64,000 nt of DNA. It comes from an uncultured Lachnospiraceae bacterium (lineage in GTDB: Bacteria > Bacillota > Clostridia > Lachnospirales > Lachnospiraceae). The notes below the pieces were generated by a model. The model was not told the DNA's origin and ran no database searches. It worked only from the letters and a program-made list of their open reading frames with translations. The DNA lies in NCBI GenBank assembly GCA_910584845.1, contig CAJUDH010000003.1, positions 62,001 through 126,000 on the forward strand, in the 5' to 3' direction. Shown piece after piece: positions 1-8,793 of this stretch. The position numbers were made by a program, and so were the translations under genes. Positions within the stretch are counted from its first letter, which is position 1. Each line of letters starts with the position of its first letter.

Positions 1-39
1 TTACGAAACTGCAGCCCAGAGGGGAGGCTGGGATTTCAG

Positions 40-564
40 GTGGCCATGCAATGTGCCCCTGTGTTAAAAGACGTAAAGATTTCGAATCTGATTATAGTGA
101 AGCCAGGGGGCTGGCATAAAATCCGGGCAGATTTGAAGAAAAGCCGGATTATATGCGTCCCCCTTTATACGGACGGAGAAAAGGAAGTATTGTTTTTATA
201 CCGCTATGAGCGGTTGGAAAACCATTTAAAAGAAGAGGCCGTCCGCCGATTTTTGCGAAAACACGGATATGAAACCATGGGCATTGCTTCTGTCCTAAAA
301 AGGCTGAGGGCCCGCTACCAGCTTTATGCGGGGGCAGGCCGGGAGTTCCCCCATGAGCTGGGCGTGCTTTTGGAATACCCGGTAGAGGATGTGGAAGGCT
401 TTATTGCCAACCGGGGGCAAAACAGCCTGGCATCCCGTTACTGGAAAGTATATAACAACCAACAGGAAGCGGAACGCAGGTTTCAACTGTATGACGAGGC
501 CCGGGACTGTGCCCTGCGGGAAATGGCCAACGGCTGTGCCTTGGGCCAGGTGGCAGTGTCCTGA
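40..564 (+). CDS. DUF3793 family protein
   Basis: This 174-aa protein matches the clostridial DUF3793 family, whose function is not known. The recognisable pieces are an N-terminal HCAP-like segment (CAPVLKDVKISNL), a central Arg/Lys-rich part, and the family's most conserved block, ELGVLLEYPVEDVEGFI followed by a short N-rich stretch and YWKVY (about residues 105-140). The start is GTG at 40, 12 bases after GGGGAGG (21-27); an ATG two codons on is also possible. In other clostridia such genes often sit near metal or flavodoxin functions, but here the window edge hides the upstream neighbour and the downstream neighbour is a convergent pseudogene. No signal peptide or membrane segment is visible. 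Confidence 0.75.
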   Translation: MAMQCAPVLKDVKISNLIIVKPGGWHKIRADLKKSRIICVPLYTDGEKEVLFLYRYERLENHLKEEAVRRFLRKHGYETMGIASVLKRLRARYQLYAGAGREFPHELGVLLEYPVEDVEGFIANRGQNSLASRYWKVYNNQQEAERRFQLYDEARDCALREMANGCALGQVAVS

Positions 565-590
565 ACTTTGCTTTAAGCCAAGCGCCTTTT

Positions 591-1530
591 TTACGGATAC
601 AGAAAATAGGCGGAGCACAGGGCAATTTGCATAACCGTAGAGAGGGGGATGGCCAGCCCTACCTGAAACAGGGATGCCTCCGGCTGCTGGCTCATAAGGT
701 AGGATACGGGGATCCGGATGGCAAATGCGCCCAGGATACCTGGAGCATAACAAAAGTGGTCCGGCCGCAGCCGTTAAAATATCCGATAAAACAAAACAGG
801 AAGGATACCAGCAAGGTGTCAATGGCATAAGCCCGCAGATAGTCTGCCGCCGCCAGGATAACTTCTGGGTCTTTGGAAAAGGTACCGGTGAGGACAGCCC
901 CATGGAAGAAGGAAATGTAAAACAGGATCAGGCCAACCCCAAAAGACACGGCCATACCATAGGCCATCCCCCGTTTGGCCCGGTCCATTTTCCGGGCACC
1001 GAAATTCTGCGCCACAAAGGCGGACATGGACTGGCTGAAGGCATCATCAAAATAAAGGTACATAGTTTTTCCGCCACCCCCACGCCTGCAAAGGCGGTAA
1101 CCCCAAGGCCATTGATGACGGCAAGGATCACCAGGAAAGAGACGCTGACCAAAAAGTCCTGAAGGGCGATCAGCAACCCTAAAGCCAAAGCTTTGCCGGT
1201 CAATGTTTTATGGAAACGTAAGTTGGCCCGGGAAAGATCAAAGGGCAACTGCCGCCTGCTTCCGTTTTTGCCCGATTTTCTGGCCTAACAGGATCGTAAT
1301 GCCCATAGCCAGGCCGGTTACAACCGAGGTGGCTGACCGCATAACCTGGCTTCCGGTGGAGACGGCGGAAACGTCCGCGGCAGAAGCGAACTGCCCTACA
1401 ATAAGAAGGTCCGTGCCGCCATACATGGCCTGGAGAAGCAAGGCGAGAAGTACAGGCGTGGCAAACGGGAGCAGCGGCTTTAAGATGGGCCCTTCGGTGA
1501 AAAGGAGGCCGGTTGTGTTTTGTGGCCCAT
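591..1530 (-). pseudogene. MATE family efflux transporter, decayed (frameshifts and internal deletion)
   Basis: Reading the minus strand from an ATG at 1530 with a good ribosome binding site (AGGAGG), the MATE sequence is spread over all three frames. The start frame runs into TAA after 16 codons. A second frame carries the MATE N-terminus (MYGGTDLLIVGQFASAADVS, about 1441-1240). A third resumes in the middle of the protein (ITFAGVGVAEKL-type segment, 1248-1060), so roughly 150 residues are missing. Later pieces (AFVAQNFGARKMDRA; GLAIPLSTVMQIALCSAYFL) need two more frame changes before the final stop at 591. An intact MATE gene of the same superfamily lies at 41980-43359. At least four lesions make a functional product impossible. 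Confidence 0.85.
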
Positions 1531-1548
1531 ATGGGTTCCTCCTAAGAT

Positions 1549-1591
1549 AAAAAAGGATAAGGCAGCAGACATTTTGTCCGCCATCTTATCC
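1549..1591 (-). terminator. Attenuator-like terminator in the MATE pseudogene leader
   Basis: On the minus strand a hairpin with outer arms GGATAAG (1591-1585) and CTTATCC (1561-1555), continued by an inner G-U tolerant stem, is followed by six U (1554-1549). It lies between the consensus promoter (1662-1634) and the ribosome binding site of the MATE pseudogene, so it would end most transcripts before the gene. This is the arrangement of an attenuator. Confidence 0.65.
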
Positions 1592-1633
1592 GGCAAAATA
1601 CTTTTTGGTATATTCCCTCCGATGAATGAGGCG

Positions 1634-1662
1634 ATTATACCAGAGGACGGAAGAAATGTCAA
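1634..1662 (-). promoter_or_regulatory. Consensus sigma-A promoter for the MATE pseudogene
   Basis: Minus strand TTGACA (1662-1657), 17-base spacer, TATAAT (1639-1634), with a TG dinucleotide one base before the -10 box. It is a perfect match to the vegetative consensus, unexpectedly intact in front of a dead gene. Confidence 0.75.
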
Positions 1663-2117
1663 TGCCGGGATTTTATATCGGCAACAGCCTGAAACCACAA
1701 AAAACAAGATTACCCTTGCCAAACGAAAAGGGCTGTGCTATAGTAAAACTACTTGACGCAGACTTCTGATCTGCAAGGGGCAGCGTGGCTGCCGGTCGCG
1801 GCGCTTGTTAGGAAAGCGCATCTGGCGTTTCGCCGGAAATTACCCGACAATCCGTTTTTATTCATGCTCATATTCTTTTTTACAATTTCAATGACAAAGC
1901 CGGCAAGATTCGTTATAATAGACAAGGACTATTACATTACGTTGCTACGGGGCTTCCCGTGGCTGTACGGCAGGCGCCGCAGCGGGTGCCCCTAAAAGCC
2001 TCCGGCGGATGCACATAGGAAGCCGCCATTTTGGGGCCGGTATGGACCGGGCGCCAAGGGCGCCGCCTTACCGGGGCGGTACCTTTACAGTAAACAGGAA
2101 AGAGAAAGAAAATTGTT
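1663..2117. other. Intergenic region, no gene seen
   Basis: About 450 bases between the MATE promoter and the GTPase-nuclease gene. Apart from the promoter at 1891-1919 I see no coding or RNA gene. The part from 1970 to 2090 is GC-rich with several short inverted repeats and would form the untranslated leader of the downstream gene. Confidence 0.5.
1891..1919 (+). promoter_or_regulatory. Promoter of the GTPase-nuclease fusion gene
   Basis: ATGACA (1891-1896), 17-base spacer, TATAAT (1914-1919). It leaves a leader of about 190 nucleotides before the ATG at 2118, which is long enough to carry post-transcriptional control. Confidence 0.6.
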
Positions 2118-4832
2118 ATGAGGCGAGTGGTTATCGGCATATTGGCACATGTAGACGCGGGGAAAACAACGTTGTCGGAATCGATTTTATACAGGACAGG
2201 GAAAATCCGGAAAATGGGCCGGGTAGACTTTGGCGATACGTTCCTGGACACAGACGAGATGGAGCGCGCCAGGGGGATTACGATTTTTTCAAAACAGGCG
2301 GTATTCCCCCTAGGAGGGATGTCAGTGACCCTTTTGGATACGCCGGGCCACGTGGATTTTTCGTCGGAAATGGAAAGGGCCTTACAGGTGATGGATTACG
2401 GGATTTTGGTCATCAGCGGGGCAGACGGGGTGCAAGGCCATACTGAGACCTTGTGGCGGCTGCTGCAGCGCTACGGGATCCCCTGTTTTTTGTTTATCAA
2501 CAAAATGGACCAGGACGGCACAGACCGGGGGCGGCTGCTGGAAGGGCTGCAACAACGGCTGGACGGCAACTGCATTGATTTTGGCGGGGACGCCGGGCAG
2601 ATGCAGGAAAACCTGGCCGTATGTGAGGAATCCCTTTTGGAGTCTTACTTAGAGCAAGGGGAAGTAAAACCTGAGGAAATCCGGCGGCTGATCGCCCAGA
2701 GGAAAGCTTTTCCCTGCTATTTTGGCTCGGCTTTGAAAGGGGACGGCATAGAGGAGTTTTTAACCGGTTTGGAACAATGGGTCCGGTGCCCCCAATACGG
2801 ACCGGAATTCGGCGCCAAAGTATTTAAGGTTTCCCGGGACGGCCAAGGGAACCGGCTCACCCATATGAAGGTTACCGGCGGGTCTTTGAAGGTGAAGGAA
2901 GCCCTGGAAGGGAAAATGCCGGAGAAGGTAAATCAGATCCGGATTTATTCCGGCGGAAAATTTGAAACGGTGGGGGAGGCGCCTGCGGGTACAGTGTGCG
3001 CCGTTACCGGCCCCCTGTCTACTTATCCGGGCCAGGGGATAGGGGCGGAGCCGGAATCCCGGCTGCCGGCGCTAGAGCCGGTGCTGCATTACCAGATCCT
3101 GCTGCCGGAAGGGTGCGACCCCCATTCGGTACTTCCAAAACTGCGGCAATTGGAGGAGGAAGACCCGCTGCTCCACATAATTTGGGACGATGTTTTGCAG
3201 GAAATCCACGTCCAGGTTATGGGTGAGGTCCAAATGGACATTTTGAAAAACCAGATCCGGGAACGTTTTGGCATTGAGGCGGAGTTTGGCGCCGGCAGTA
3301 TTGTATATAAAGAAACGATTTTGTGCCCGGTAGAAGGGGTGGGGCATTTTGAGCCACTGCGCCACTATGCGGAGGTACACCTGCTGATGGAGCCGGGGGA
3401 GCGGGGGAGCGGCCTTCAGCTGGACACCTGCTGCAGTGAAGAACAATTGGACAGGAACTGGCAGCGCTTGGTTTTGACCCATTTGGAAGAGAAAGTCCAC
3501 AAAGGCGTATTGACGGGGGCAGAAGCCACTGATATGAAAATTACGTTGGTTTCCGGCCGTGCCCATTTAAAACATACGGAAGGCGGAGACTTTAGGCAGG
3601 CCACTTACCGGGCCGTGAGGCAGGGCCTGATGGAAGCAGAGTGTTGTTTGCTTGAGCCGTATTATGCCTTTTTCCTGGAAGTGCCTTTGGAATCCGTTGG
3701 ACGTGCCATGGCAGATTTAGAGCGGATGCAAGGCGTTTTGGAACCGTTGCGGACCGAAGGGGATAAGGCAGTGCTGACCGGGACCGTCCCCGTGTCGGAG
3801 ATACGGGAATACCAGAGGGAAGTGGCAAAGTATACCAGGGGCAGGGGGAAGCTGTCCTGTGTGCTGGACGGGTACGGGCCATGCCGCAAGGAGGCAGAAG
3901 TGGTGCAGGCGGCCGGATACGACCCGGAGGCGGATGCAGACAACCCTGCCAGCTCCGTATTTTGCGCCCACGGGGCCGGTTTTGTGGTGCCGTGGGACCA
4001 GGTAAAGGACTACATGCATGTGGAAGGGTTCCTGTCAAAAAGGCATGGCGGCGAGGACGGGGGCGGAAAAGGCGGCCAAAGGGCAGCCGGCAGGCAGCCG
4101 CTGCCCTTTGGGGAGGAAGAAAAAGAGCTGGAAGAGATTTTTACCCGTACTTACGGGGAGCGCAGGCGCAGGCCTCCTGGCGGGGAAGGCCCAAGGCGGG
4201 TGGCCTATGGGCAAAAGCCCCCGGCCCGCGGGCAGGACGGCGGACGGGGCGGCCCCCAAAAGGGGAAGGGGGACCCTGTGGCCAGGCAGGCACAAAACGG
4301 GGAGAAAGAAAAGGAATACCTGCTGGTAGACGGGTATAATATTATTTATGCCTGGGAAGAGCTGCGGGGGCTGGCCCGGCTGACCATCGACGGCGCAAGG
4401 TACCGTTTGATGGACCTCCTTTGCAATTACCAGGCCTTCCGCCAGTGTGAACTGATTGTGGTTTTTGACGCGTACAAGGTAACGGGAAACATGGGCCATG
4501 TGTCGGATTACCATAATATCCACGTGGTATACACAAAGGAGGCGGAAACAGCCGACCAGTATATTGAGAAGTTCGCCCATGAGATGGGGCAAAAGTCCCG
4601 GGTGACGGTAGCCACTTCCGACGGCCTGGAACAGCTGATTATCCGGGGCCAGGGCTGCCTTTTGATGTCAGCCAACGACTTGCGGGAGGATGTGGAGCGG
4701 ACAGACAGGCAGATCTGGCAGGAGCGGGACAAGCTTCAAAAAACAGGCAGGTATTCCTTGTTTGACGGGGTGGATGAGGAGCTGGCCCGATATTTGGAGA
4801 AGGTACGGCTAGGGGAAGAAAGTTTTGGATAG
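2118..4832 (+). CDS. TetM-like ribosomal GTPase fused to a Rae1/YacP-type NYN nuclease
   Basis: This 904-aa protein has an elongation-factor-G-like body and a C-terminal ribonuclease domain. The GTPase motifs are clear: AHVDAGKT (residues 10-17), RGITI (52-56), DTPGH (74-78) and NKMD (128-131). Domains II to V follow to about residue 620. In the domain IV loop that TetM pushes against tetracycline (the YSPVS segment of TetM) this protein has HLKHTEGGDF (about 481-490), so it is probably not a resistance protein. After a low-complexity Gly/Arg/Lys linker (about 640-730), residues 733-895 match the YacP/Rae1 family: LLVDGYNII, VVFDAYK, EAETADQYIE and VATSDGLEQ. Rae1 of Bacillus cuts mRNA in the ribosomal A site. 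The fusion therefore suggests a factor that enters the A site of a ribosome and cuts there; that role is inference. Confidence 0.85.
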   Translation: MRRVVIGILAHVDAGKTTLSESILYRTGKIRKMGRVDFGDTFLDTDEMERARGITIFSKQAVFPLGGMSVTLLDTPGHVDFSSEMERALQVMDYGILVISGADGVQGHTETLWRLLQRYGIPCFLFINKMDQDGTDRGRLLEGLQQRLDGNCIDFGGDAGQMQENLAVCEESLLESYLEQGEVKPEEIRRLIAQRKAFPCYFGSALKGDGIEEFLTGLEQWVRCPQYGPEFGAKVFKVSRDGQGNRLTHMKVTGGSLKVKEALEGKMPEKVNQIRIYSGGKFETVGEAPAGTVCAVTGPLSTYPGQGIGAEPESRLPALEPVLHYQILLPEGCDPHSVLPKLRQLEEEDPLLHIIWDDVLQEIHVQVMGEVQMDILKNQIRERFGIEAEFGAGSIVYKETILCPVEGVGHFEPLRHYAEVHLLMEPGERGSGLQLDTCCSEEQLDRNWQRLVLTHLEEKVHKGVLTGAEATDMKITLVSGRAHLKHTEGGDFRQATYRAVRQGLMEAECCLLEPYYAFFLEVPLESVGRAMADLERMQGVLEPLRTEGDKAVLTGTVPVSEIREYQREVAKYTRGRGKLSCVLDGYGPCRKEAEVVQAAGYDPEADADNPASSVFCAHGAGFVVPWDQVKDYMHVEGFLSKRHGGEDGGGKGGQRAAGRQPLPFGEEEKELEEIFTRTYGERRRRPPGGEGPRRVAYGQKPPARGQDGGRGGPQKGKGDPVARQAQNGEKEKEYLLVDGYNIIYAWEELRGLARLTIDGARYRLMDLLCNYQAFRQCELIVVFDAYKVTGNMGHVSDYHNIHVVYTKEAETADQYIEKFAHEMGQKSRVTVATSDGLEQLIIRGQGCLLMSANDLREDVERTDRQIWQERDKLQKTGRYSLFDGVDEELARYLEKVRLGEESFG

Positions 4833-4836
4833 AATC

Positions 4837-4865
4837 TTGAAAAACCGCAGGAAATGCAGTACAAT
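4837..4865 (+). promoter_or_regulatory. Promoter of gpmI
   Basis: TTGAAA (4837-4842), 17-base spacer, TACAAT (4860-4865), starting five bases after the stop of the preceding gene. It shows that gpmI can be transcribed independently. Confidence 0.65.
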
Positions 4866-4950
4866 AGAATCCAATCAGGGCCTGTTGCGGCAGCCGCCAC
4901 ATAGGGCAAAAGACCGGGCATGACGGTCGTTAAACAGAAGGAGATTACAG

Positions 4951-6492
4951 ATGAGCAAGAAACCAGTGGTATTAATGATCCTTGACGGATATGGCCTGAA
5001 TGACAAATGTGAGGCCAATGCGGTTTGTGAGGGGAAAACCCCGGTGATGGACCAGCTGATGGGCCAATGCCCCTTTGTAAAAGGGCAGGCCAGCGGCATG
5101 GCAGTAGGGCTTCCGGAAGGCCAAATGGGCAACTCGGAGGTAGGCCACCTGAATATGGGGGCCGGCCGCATCGTATATCAGGAGCTGACCCGGATTACCA
5201 AGTCCATCCAGGACGGGGATTTCTTTGAAAACAAAGCCTTTATGGCAGCCGTAGAGAACTGCAAGAAGCATGGCTCGGCGCTGCATATGTATGGTTTGGT
5301 ATCGGACGGCGGGGTGCACAGCCACAACACCCATATTTACGGGCTGTTAGAGCTGGCAAAGAGAAATGGCCTTGAGAAGGTATATGTGCACTGCTTCCTG
5401 GACGGCCGCGATACGCCGCCGGCTTCCGGCAAGGGGTACGTGGCGGAACTGGAAGCCAAAATGAAGGAACTGGGGGTAGGGCAGGTGGCCACGGTGGCCG
5501 GCCGCTACTACGCCATGGACCGGGATAAGAACTGGGACCGGGTAAAGGTTGCCTATGACGCATTGACTAAGGGCGTAGGCGTGGCGGGGGACAGCGCAAC
5601 GGAAGCGATCCAGGCATCTTATGACGAAGGGAAAACCGATGAATTCGTTATGCCCACCGTGGTCATGAAAGACGGCGCCCCGGTGGCTACCATCAAAGAC
5701 AACGATTCCATTATATTCTATAATTTCCGTCCGGACCGGGCCAGGGAGATCACCCATGTGTTCTGCGACGAGGTGTTCGACGGGTTTGACCGGGGGCAGC
5801 GGGTGAAAACGACCTACGTATGCTTTACCGATTATGACGAGACCATCAAAAACAAGCTGGTTGCTTTTGGCAAAGAATCCATTACCAATACCTTTGGCGA
5901 ATTCCTGGCCTCGCACGGGATGAGGCAGGCCAGGATAGCCGAGACAGAAAAATATGCCCATGTGACGTTTTTCTTTAACGGCGGCATCGAAGAGCCCAAC
6001 GAGGGGGAAGACCGTTTCCTGATCCCCTCCCCCAAAGAAGTGGCTACTTATGACCTGAAGCCGGAGATGAGCGCGCCTGGCGTATGCGACAAACTGGTAG
6101 AGTCCATCCTGTCAGGGGACTATGATGTCATTATTATTAACTTTGCGAATCCGGACATGGTAGGCCATACGGGCGTGGAGGCTGCGGCCATCAAAGCCAT
6201 CGAAGCCGTTGACCATTGTGTCGGCCGGGCCGTGGAGGCGCTTAAAAAGGCGGACGGCGTCATGTTTATCTGCGCGGACCACGGAAACGCAGAGCAGTTG
6301 ATTGATTATGAGACCGGGGAACCTTTTACCGCCCATACCACCAATCCGGTGCCTTTCATCCTGGTAAACGCAGACCCGTCCTACAAGCTGAGGGAAGGCG
6401 GCTGCCTGGCGGATATCGCCCCCACTTTGATTGAGTTAATGGGCCTTGAGCAGCCTGCCGAAATGACAGGGAAATCGCTGCTGCTAAAATAA
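4951..6492 (+). CDS. gpmI: 2,3-bisphosphoglycerate-independent phosphoglycerate mutase
   Basis: This 513-aa protein is the usual length for GpmI, the manganese-dependent glycolytic enzyme that interconverts 3- and 2-phosphoglycerate in the cytosol. It begins VVLMILDGYGL, the metal-binding Asp segment. The phosphoserine intermediate site is in GQMGNSEVGHLNMGAGR (Ser about residue 62). Later landmarks are the substrate-binding DGRDTPP, the FYNFRPDRAREI block and the metal ligands of NFANPDMVGHTG and CADHGNAE. The start follows AGAAGGAGAT at a good distance. It has its own promoter; in related genomes gpmI often sits with other glycolytic genes, which is not the case here. Confidence 0.96.
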   Translation: MSKKPVVLMILDGYGLNDKCEANAVCEGKTPVMDQLMGQCPFVKGQASGMAVGLPEGQMGNSEVGHLNMGAGRIVYQELTRITKSIQDGDFFENKAFMAAVENCKKHGSALHMYGLVSDGGVHSHNTHIYGLLELAKRNGLEKVYVHCFLDGRDTPPASGKGYVAELEAKMKELGVGQVATVAGRYYAMDRDKNWDRVKVAYDALTKGVGVAGDSATEAIQASYDEGKTDEFVMPTVVMKDGAPVATIKDNDSIIFYNFRPDRAREITHVFCDEVFDGFDRGQRVKTTYVCFTDYDETIKNKLVAFGKESITNTFGEFLASHGMRQARIAETEKYAHVTFFFNGGIEEPNEGEDRFLIPSPKEVATYDLKPEMSAPGVCDKLVESILSGDYDVIIINFANPDMVGHTGVEAAAIKAIEAVDHCVGRAVEALKKADGVMFICADHGNAEQLIDYETGEPFTAHTTNPVPFILVNADPSYKLREGGCLADIAPTLIELMGLEQPAEMTGKSLLLK

Positions 6493-6859
6493 CAGGCCTT
6501 TGTGTGCCTGAAAAATCACCCCTGCCGCTTGCCCGCTTGTGCAAGAGATTCGGCCTTGGCCCGGTCTGCGCAAGCCCGCTGGGCTGCCCACAGGGGCCAT
6601 CCCCGCAAGGGCGCCTACGGCGTTTAGCCAATCGGGAAGCACGATTGGCAGAAGGTATTTTTCAGGCACATTCCAGATTCAGGCGTTTAAAGGGGCCGGG
6701 ATGTTTTCCGGCATGCCAAGAATATAGGGAGTAAAACCAAATGGCCGGGTGCGCACCAAAGGAACGCCCTTCTTTTATGTGGTGCCTGCATGGCATAGGC
6801 GGGGGTTTTTGCGGGCTTTAGCATGTGGCTTTTGGGCATAGCCAACAACGGGAGGGGTT
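6493..6859. other. Intergenic region with a small inverted-repeat-bounded element
   Basis: About 370 bases between gpmI and the TRAP lipoprotein gene. It holds the 168-bp segment with terminal inverted repeats listed separately. I see no further gene and no convincing promoter. Confidence 0.5.
6503..6670. repeat. 168-bp segment with 14-bp terminal inverted repeats (MITE-like)
   Basis: TGTGCCTGAAAAAT at 6503-6516 and its exact reverse complement at 6657-6670 bound a GC-rich interior that has no open frame and contains a hairpin GCCAATCG/CGATTGGC (about 6627-6650). The size and ends suit a miniature inverted-repeat element, but I see no clear target duplication and no second copy in this window. 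It could also be a folded RNA or terminator downstream of gpmI. Confidence 0.4.
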
Positions 6860-7903
6860 ATGGGATTGGGCAGACGAATGAGACGGGGGAAATGGAGGTG
6901 CCCCTTTTTGCTTATGGCATCCTTGGCATTCTCTATGGCTGCCTGCAGCGTGAGGCCCGGTGGGGCAGTGGGGGCTGTTGCGGAAGGCAATGGAAATTAT
7001 GTAATCAATCTCGGCCATACCAATGGCGAGGGCGATTCCTGGCATCAGGCCGCTTTAAGGTTTAAAGATTATGTGGAAGAAAAGTCCCAAGGCCGTATGC
7101 AGGTAAATGTTTACCCCGATAGCCAGCTGGGGACAGAGATTGACATGATCCAGTCCATTTTGACCCAAAATGGCTGCGATATAACGTTTACCGGCGAGTC
7201 TATGCAGACATACCAGCCGGACCTGGGGATTATTGGCATGCCATATTTAATCAAGAGCGATGCCCATATGGAGGCAGTGCTCACCGGGGACGTGGGCAAA
7301 GAGCTGGAGGGGCTCATGGAAAAATGCGGCATGAAAGTGCTGGGCTACTTTATACGGGGGCCCCGCAATGTCACGGCAAACAAGAAGGTTGTGTCACCGG
7401 GGGATATGGACAAGTTTGTGATCCGCACCCCCCAGTCGGCAATGACTGTGGCGGCTTTCCGCTCGATTGGGGCCAAGCCTACCCCTATGGCTTTGACGCA
7501 AGTCTATGACGGTTTGCAGCAAGGCGTTATCGAGGGCCAGGAAAACCCCTTGGCAATGGTTTGGCATGGGAATTTTTATGAAGTGCAGGACTATGTGATC
7601 CGGACGGAACATTTGCGGGGGTGGGTTTATATTGCCATGGGCAAGGAAAAGTTTGACGCGCTCCCTTCCGATTTGCAGCAAATAGTTGTGGAAGGCGGCC
7701 AGGAAATGCAAAGATATGAACACCGGCTGTTTTTGGAAAAAGAAGAGGAGCTGGAGCATTTGCTGGCTGAGGAAGGGATGGAATTTGTGGATGTGGACCA
7801 GGAAGCCTTTGCCCGTGAAATGACGGCCGGTGTAGTTGATACCCTGACATACAGCCAGAAAGCGCTGTACGAAAAAATTGAAGCTGTAGATCCGGATTTG
7901 TAA
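6860..7903 (+). CDS. TRAP transporter substrate-binding lipoprotein, DctP family
   Basis: This 347-aa protein is the extracytoplasmic solute receptor of a TRAP transporter, a family that binds small organic acids. A lipoprotein signal ends in a lipobox with Cys29 (SMAAC). The mature part shows the DctP fold: YVINLGHTNGEGDSWHQAAL, then GRMQVNVYPDSQLG, MIQSILTQNGCDI, the family arginine region FVIRTPQS (about residue 190), and the helix GLQQGVIEGQENPL. The start ATG follows GGGAGGGG closely. The DctQ and DctM membrane subunits that such receptors need are not next to it, so it either serves a distant permease or is an orphan. The ligand cannot be told from sequence. Confidence 0.88.
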   Translation: MGLGRRMRRGKWRCPFLLMASLAFSMAACSVRPGGAVGAVAEGNGNYVINLGHTNGEGDSWHQAALRFKDYVEEKSQGRMQVNVYPDSQLGTEIDMIQSILTQNGCDITFTGESMQTYQPDLGIIGMPYLIKSDAHMEAVLTGDVGKELEGLMEKCGMKVLGYFIRGPRNVTANKKVVSPGDMDKFVIRTPQSAMTVAAFRSIGAKPTPMALTQVYDGLQQGVIEGQENPLAMVWHGNFYEVQDYVIRTEHLRGWVYIAMGKEKFDALPSDLQQIVVEGGQEMQRYEHRLFLEKEEELEHLLAEEGMEFVDVDQEAFAREMTAGVVDTLTYSQKALYEKIEAVDPDL

Positions 7904-7913
7904 AAGTAGGAAA

Positions 7914-7958
7914 CAGCCTGGCCGATCCGGCTATTTTCCTGCCGGATCGGCCAGGCTG
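7914..7958. terminator. Bidirectional hairpin between convergent genes
   Basis: A perfect 18-bp stem (7914-7931 with 7941-7958) with a 9-base loop lies between the convergent dctP-like and PepSY genes. There is no U-run on either side, but position and strength make it a probable transcription end for both. Confidence 0.65.
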
Positions 7959-8007
7959 GCTATATACGTTAGGTAGGCCATGATTATGCCTTTATGGGCT
8001 TGGCGGG

Positions 8008-8793
8008 CTAATCCATTTCCACTTCCCAATCCAGGAAGTTGCCGGTGGCGGCGTCGACCTCAAATTCATATTCCATTCCGTTACATAGGAATTCCCCTTT
8101 GTAAACCAGTCTGCCGTCCTCATATTCTTGCCCTGCTTTTTTCCAAACCACATCGGTTTCTTTCAGGCCGGCTTTTTTGAGGGCCATGGCTTTGGCGTCT
8201 TCCAGGGTAATGGGGGCAGCGCTTTTCGCTGAACCGGAGCCATTGTTTTTCAGGAACTGGAGGTAGCCTTTGCCGTCGTAATCCCAGCTAAGGATTTTTC
8301 CGGTGGCGGCGTCAATTTCGTAGCTGTACTCTTTTTGGTCCGAAGTATGGAAATCAACTTCGTGGACCAGCCGGTTGTCGTCGTATTCGGTCTTGGATTC
8401 ATCATAGGACACGGTTTCTTCCGTTTGCCCTGCATGGCTGGCGGCAATGGATTTCGCCTGTTCCAAAGTAACACGGGCCGCCCCTTCCTTTCCGGCGTCC
8501 TTTTTTAACTCATAGCCCACCTCTAAGATTATGCCGTCCTCCACAAGGATTTCATATTCATATTTTTGAAAGTCATTGGTCAAAAACTCCACTTCAAATA
8601 TGGGCTGATTGTCTTCCCTGCCTGATTTAGCCAGGATATAAGAAGTATCTTTTTCTTTTACGCCTGCGTTTTCCAAGGCAATGGATTTCGCCTTTTCTTC
8701 CGTAACCTGCGCGGCAAAACTGCTGGTGGCCATCAAGGAAAAAAGGACGCCTGTGGCCAGCCCGGTTTTTAATCCCAAAATCATTTTCCCCAT
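8008..8793 (-). CDS. Secreted protein with three PepSY domains
   Basis: The 261-aa product starts at the ATG at 8793, which follows AGGAGGTGCAAAGAG; a longer frame upstream lacks a binding site. A signal peptide (GLATGVLFSLMATSSFAA) is followed by three PepSY units, each of the type TxEEAKSIALxxAG ... EYEIDAATGKIL (about residues 28-100, 105-180 and 195-261). PepSY domains are thought to inhibit peptidases or bind cell-wall components, but for stand-alone proteins such as this the role is not known. There is no lipobox, so it is probably released or loosely wall-bound. The next gene downstream is convergent, so it appears to be a single-gene unit. Confidence 0.85.
   Translation of the reverse strand: MGKMILGLKTGLATGVLFSLMATSSFAAQVTEEKAKSIALENAGVKEKDTSYILAKSGREDNQPIFEVEFLTNDFQKYEYEILVEDGIILEVGYELKKDAGKEGAARVTLEQAKSIAASHAGQTEETVSYDESKTEYDDNRLVHEVDFHTSDQKEYSYEIDAATGKILSWDYDGKGYLQFLKNNGSGSAKSAAPITLEDAKAMALKKAGLKETDVVWKKAGQEYEDGRLVYKGEFLCNGMEYEFEVDAATGNFLDWEVEMD

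Noticed and set aside
1480..1722. An 80-aa minus-strand protein covering the MATE promoter
   Set aside because: It reads through the promoter and the terminator hairpin; only its last 16 codons, after AGGAGG, are the MATE start.
2118..4040. Tetracycline resistance ribosomal protection gene
   Set aside because: The domain IV loop that displaces tetracycline in TetM is not conserved and a nuclease domain is fused to the C-terminus; the family resemblance alone does not support resistance.
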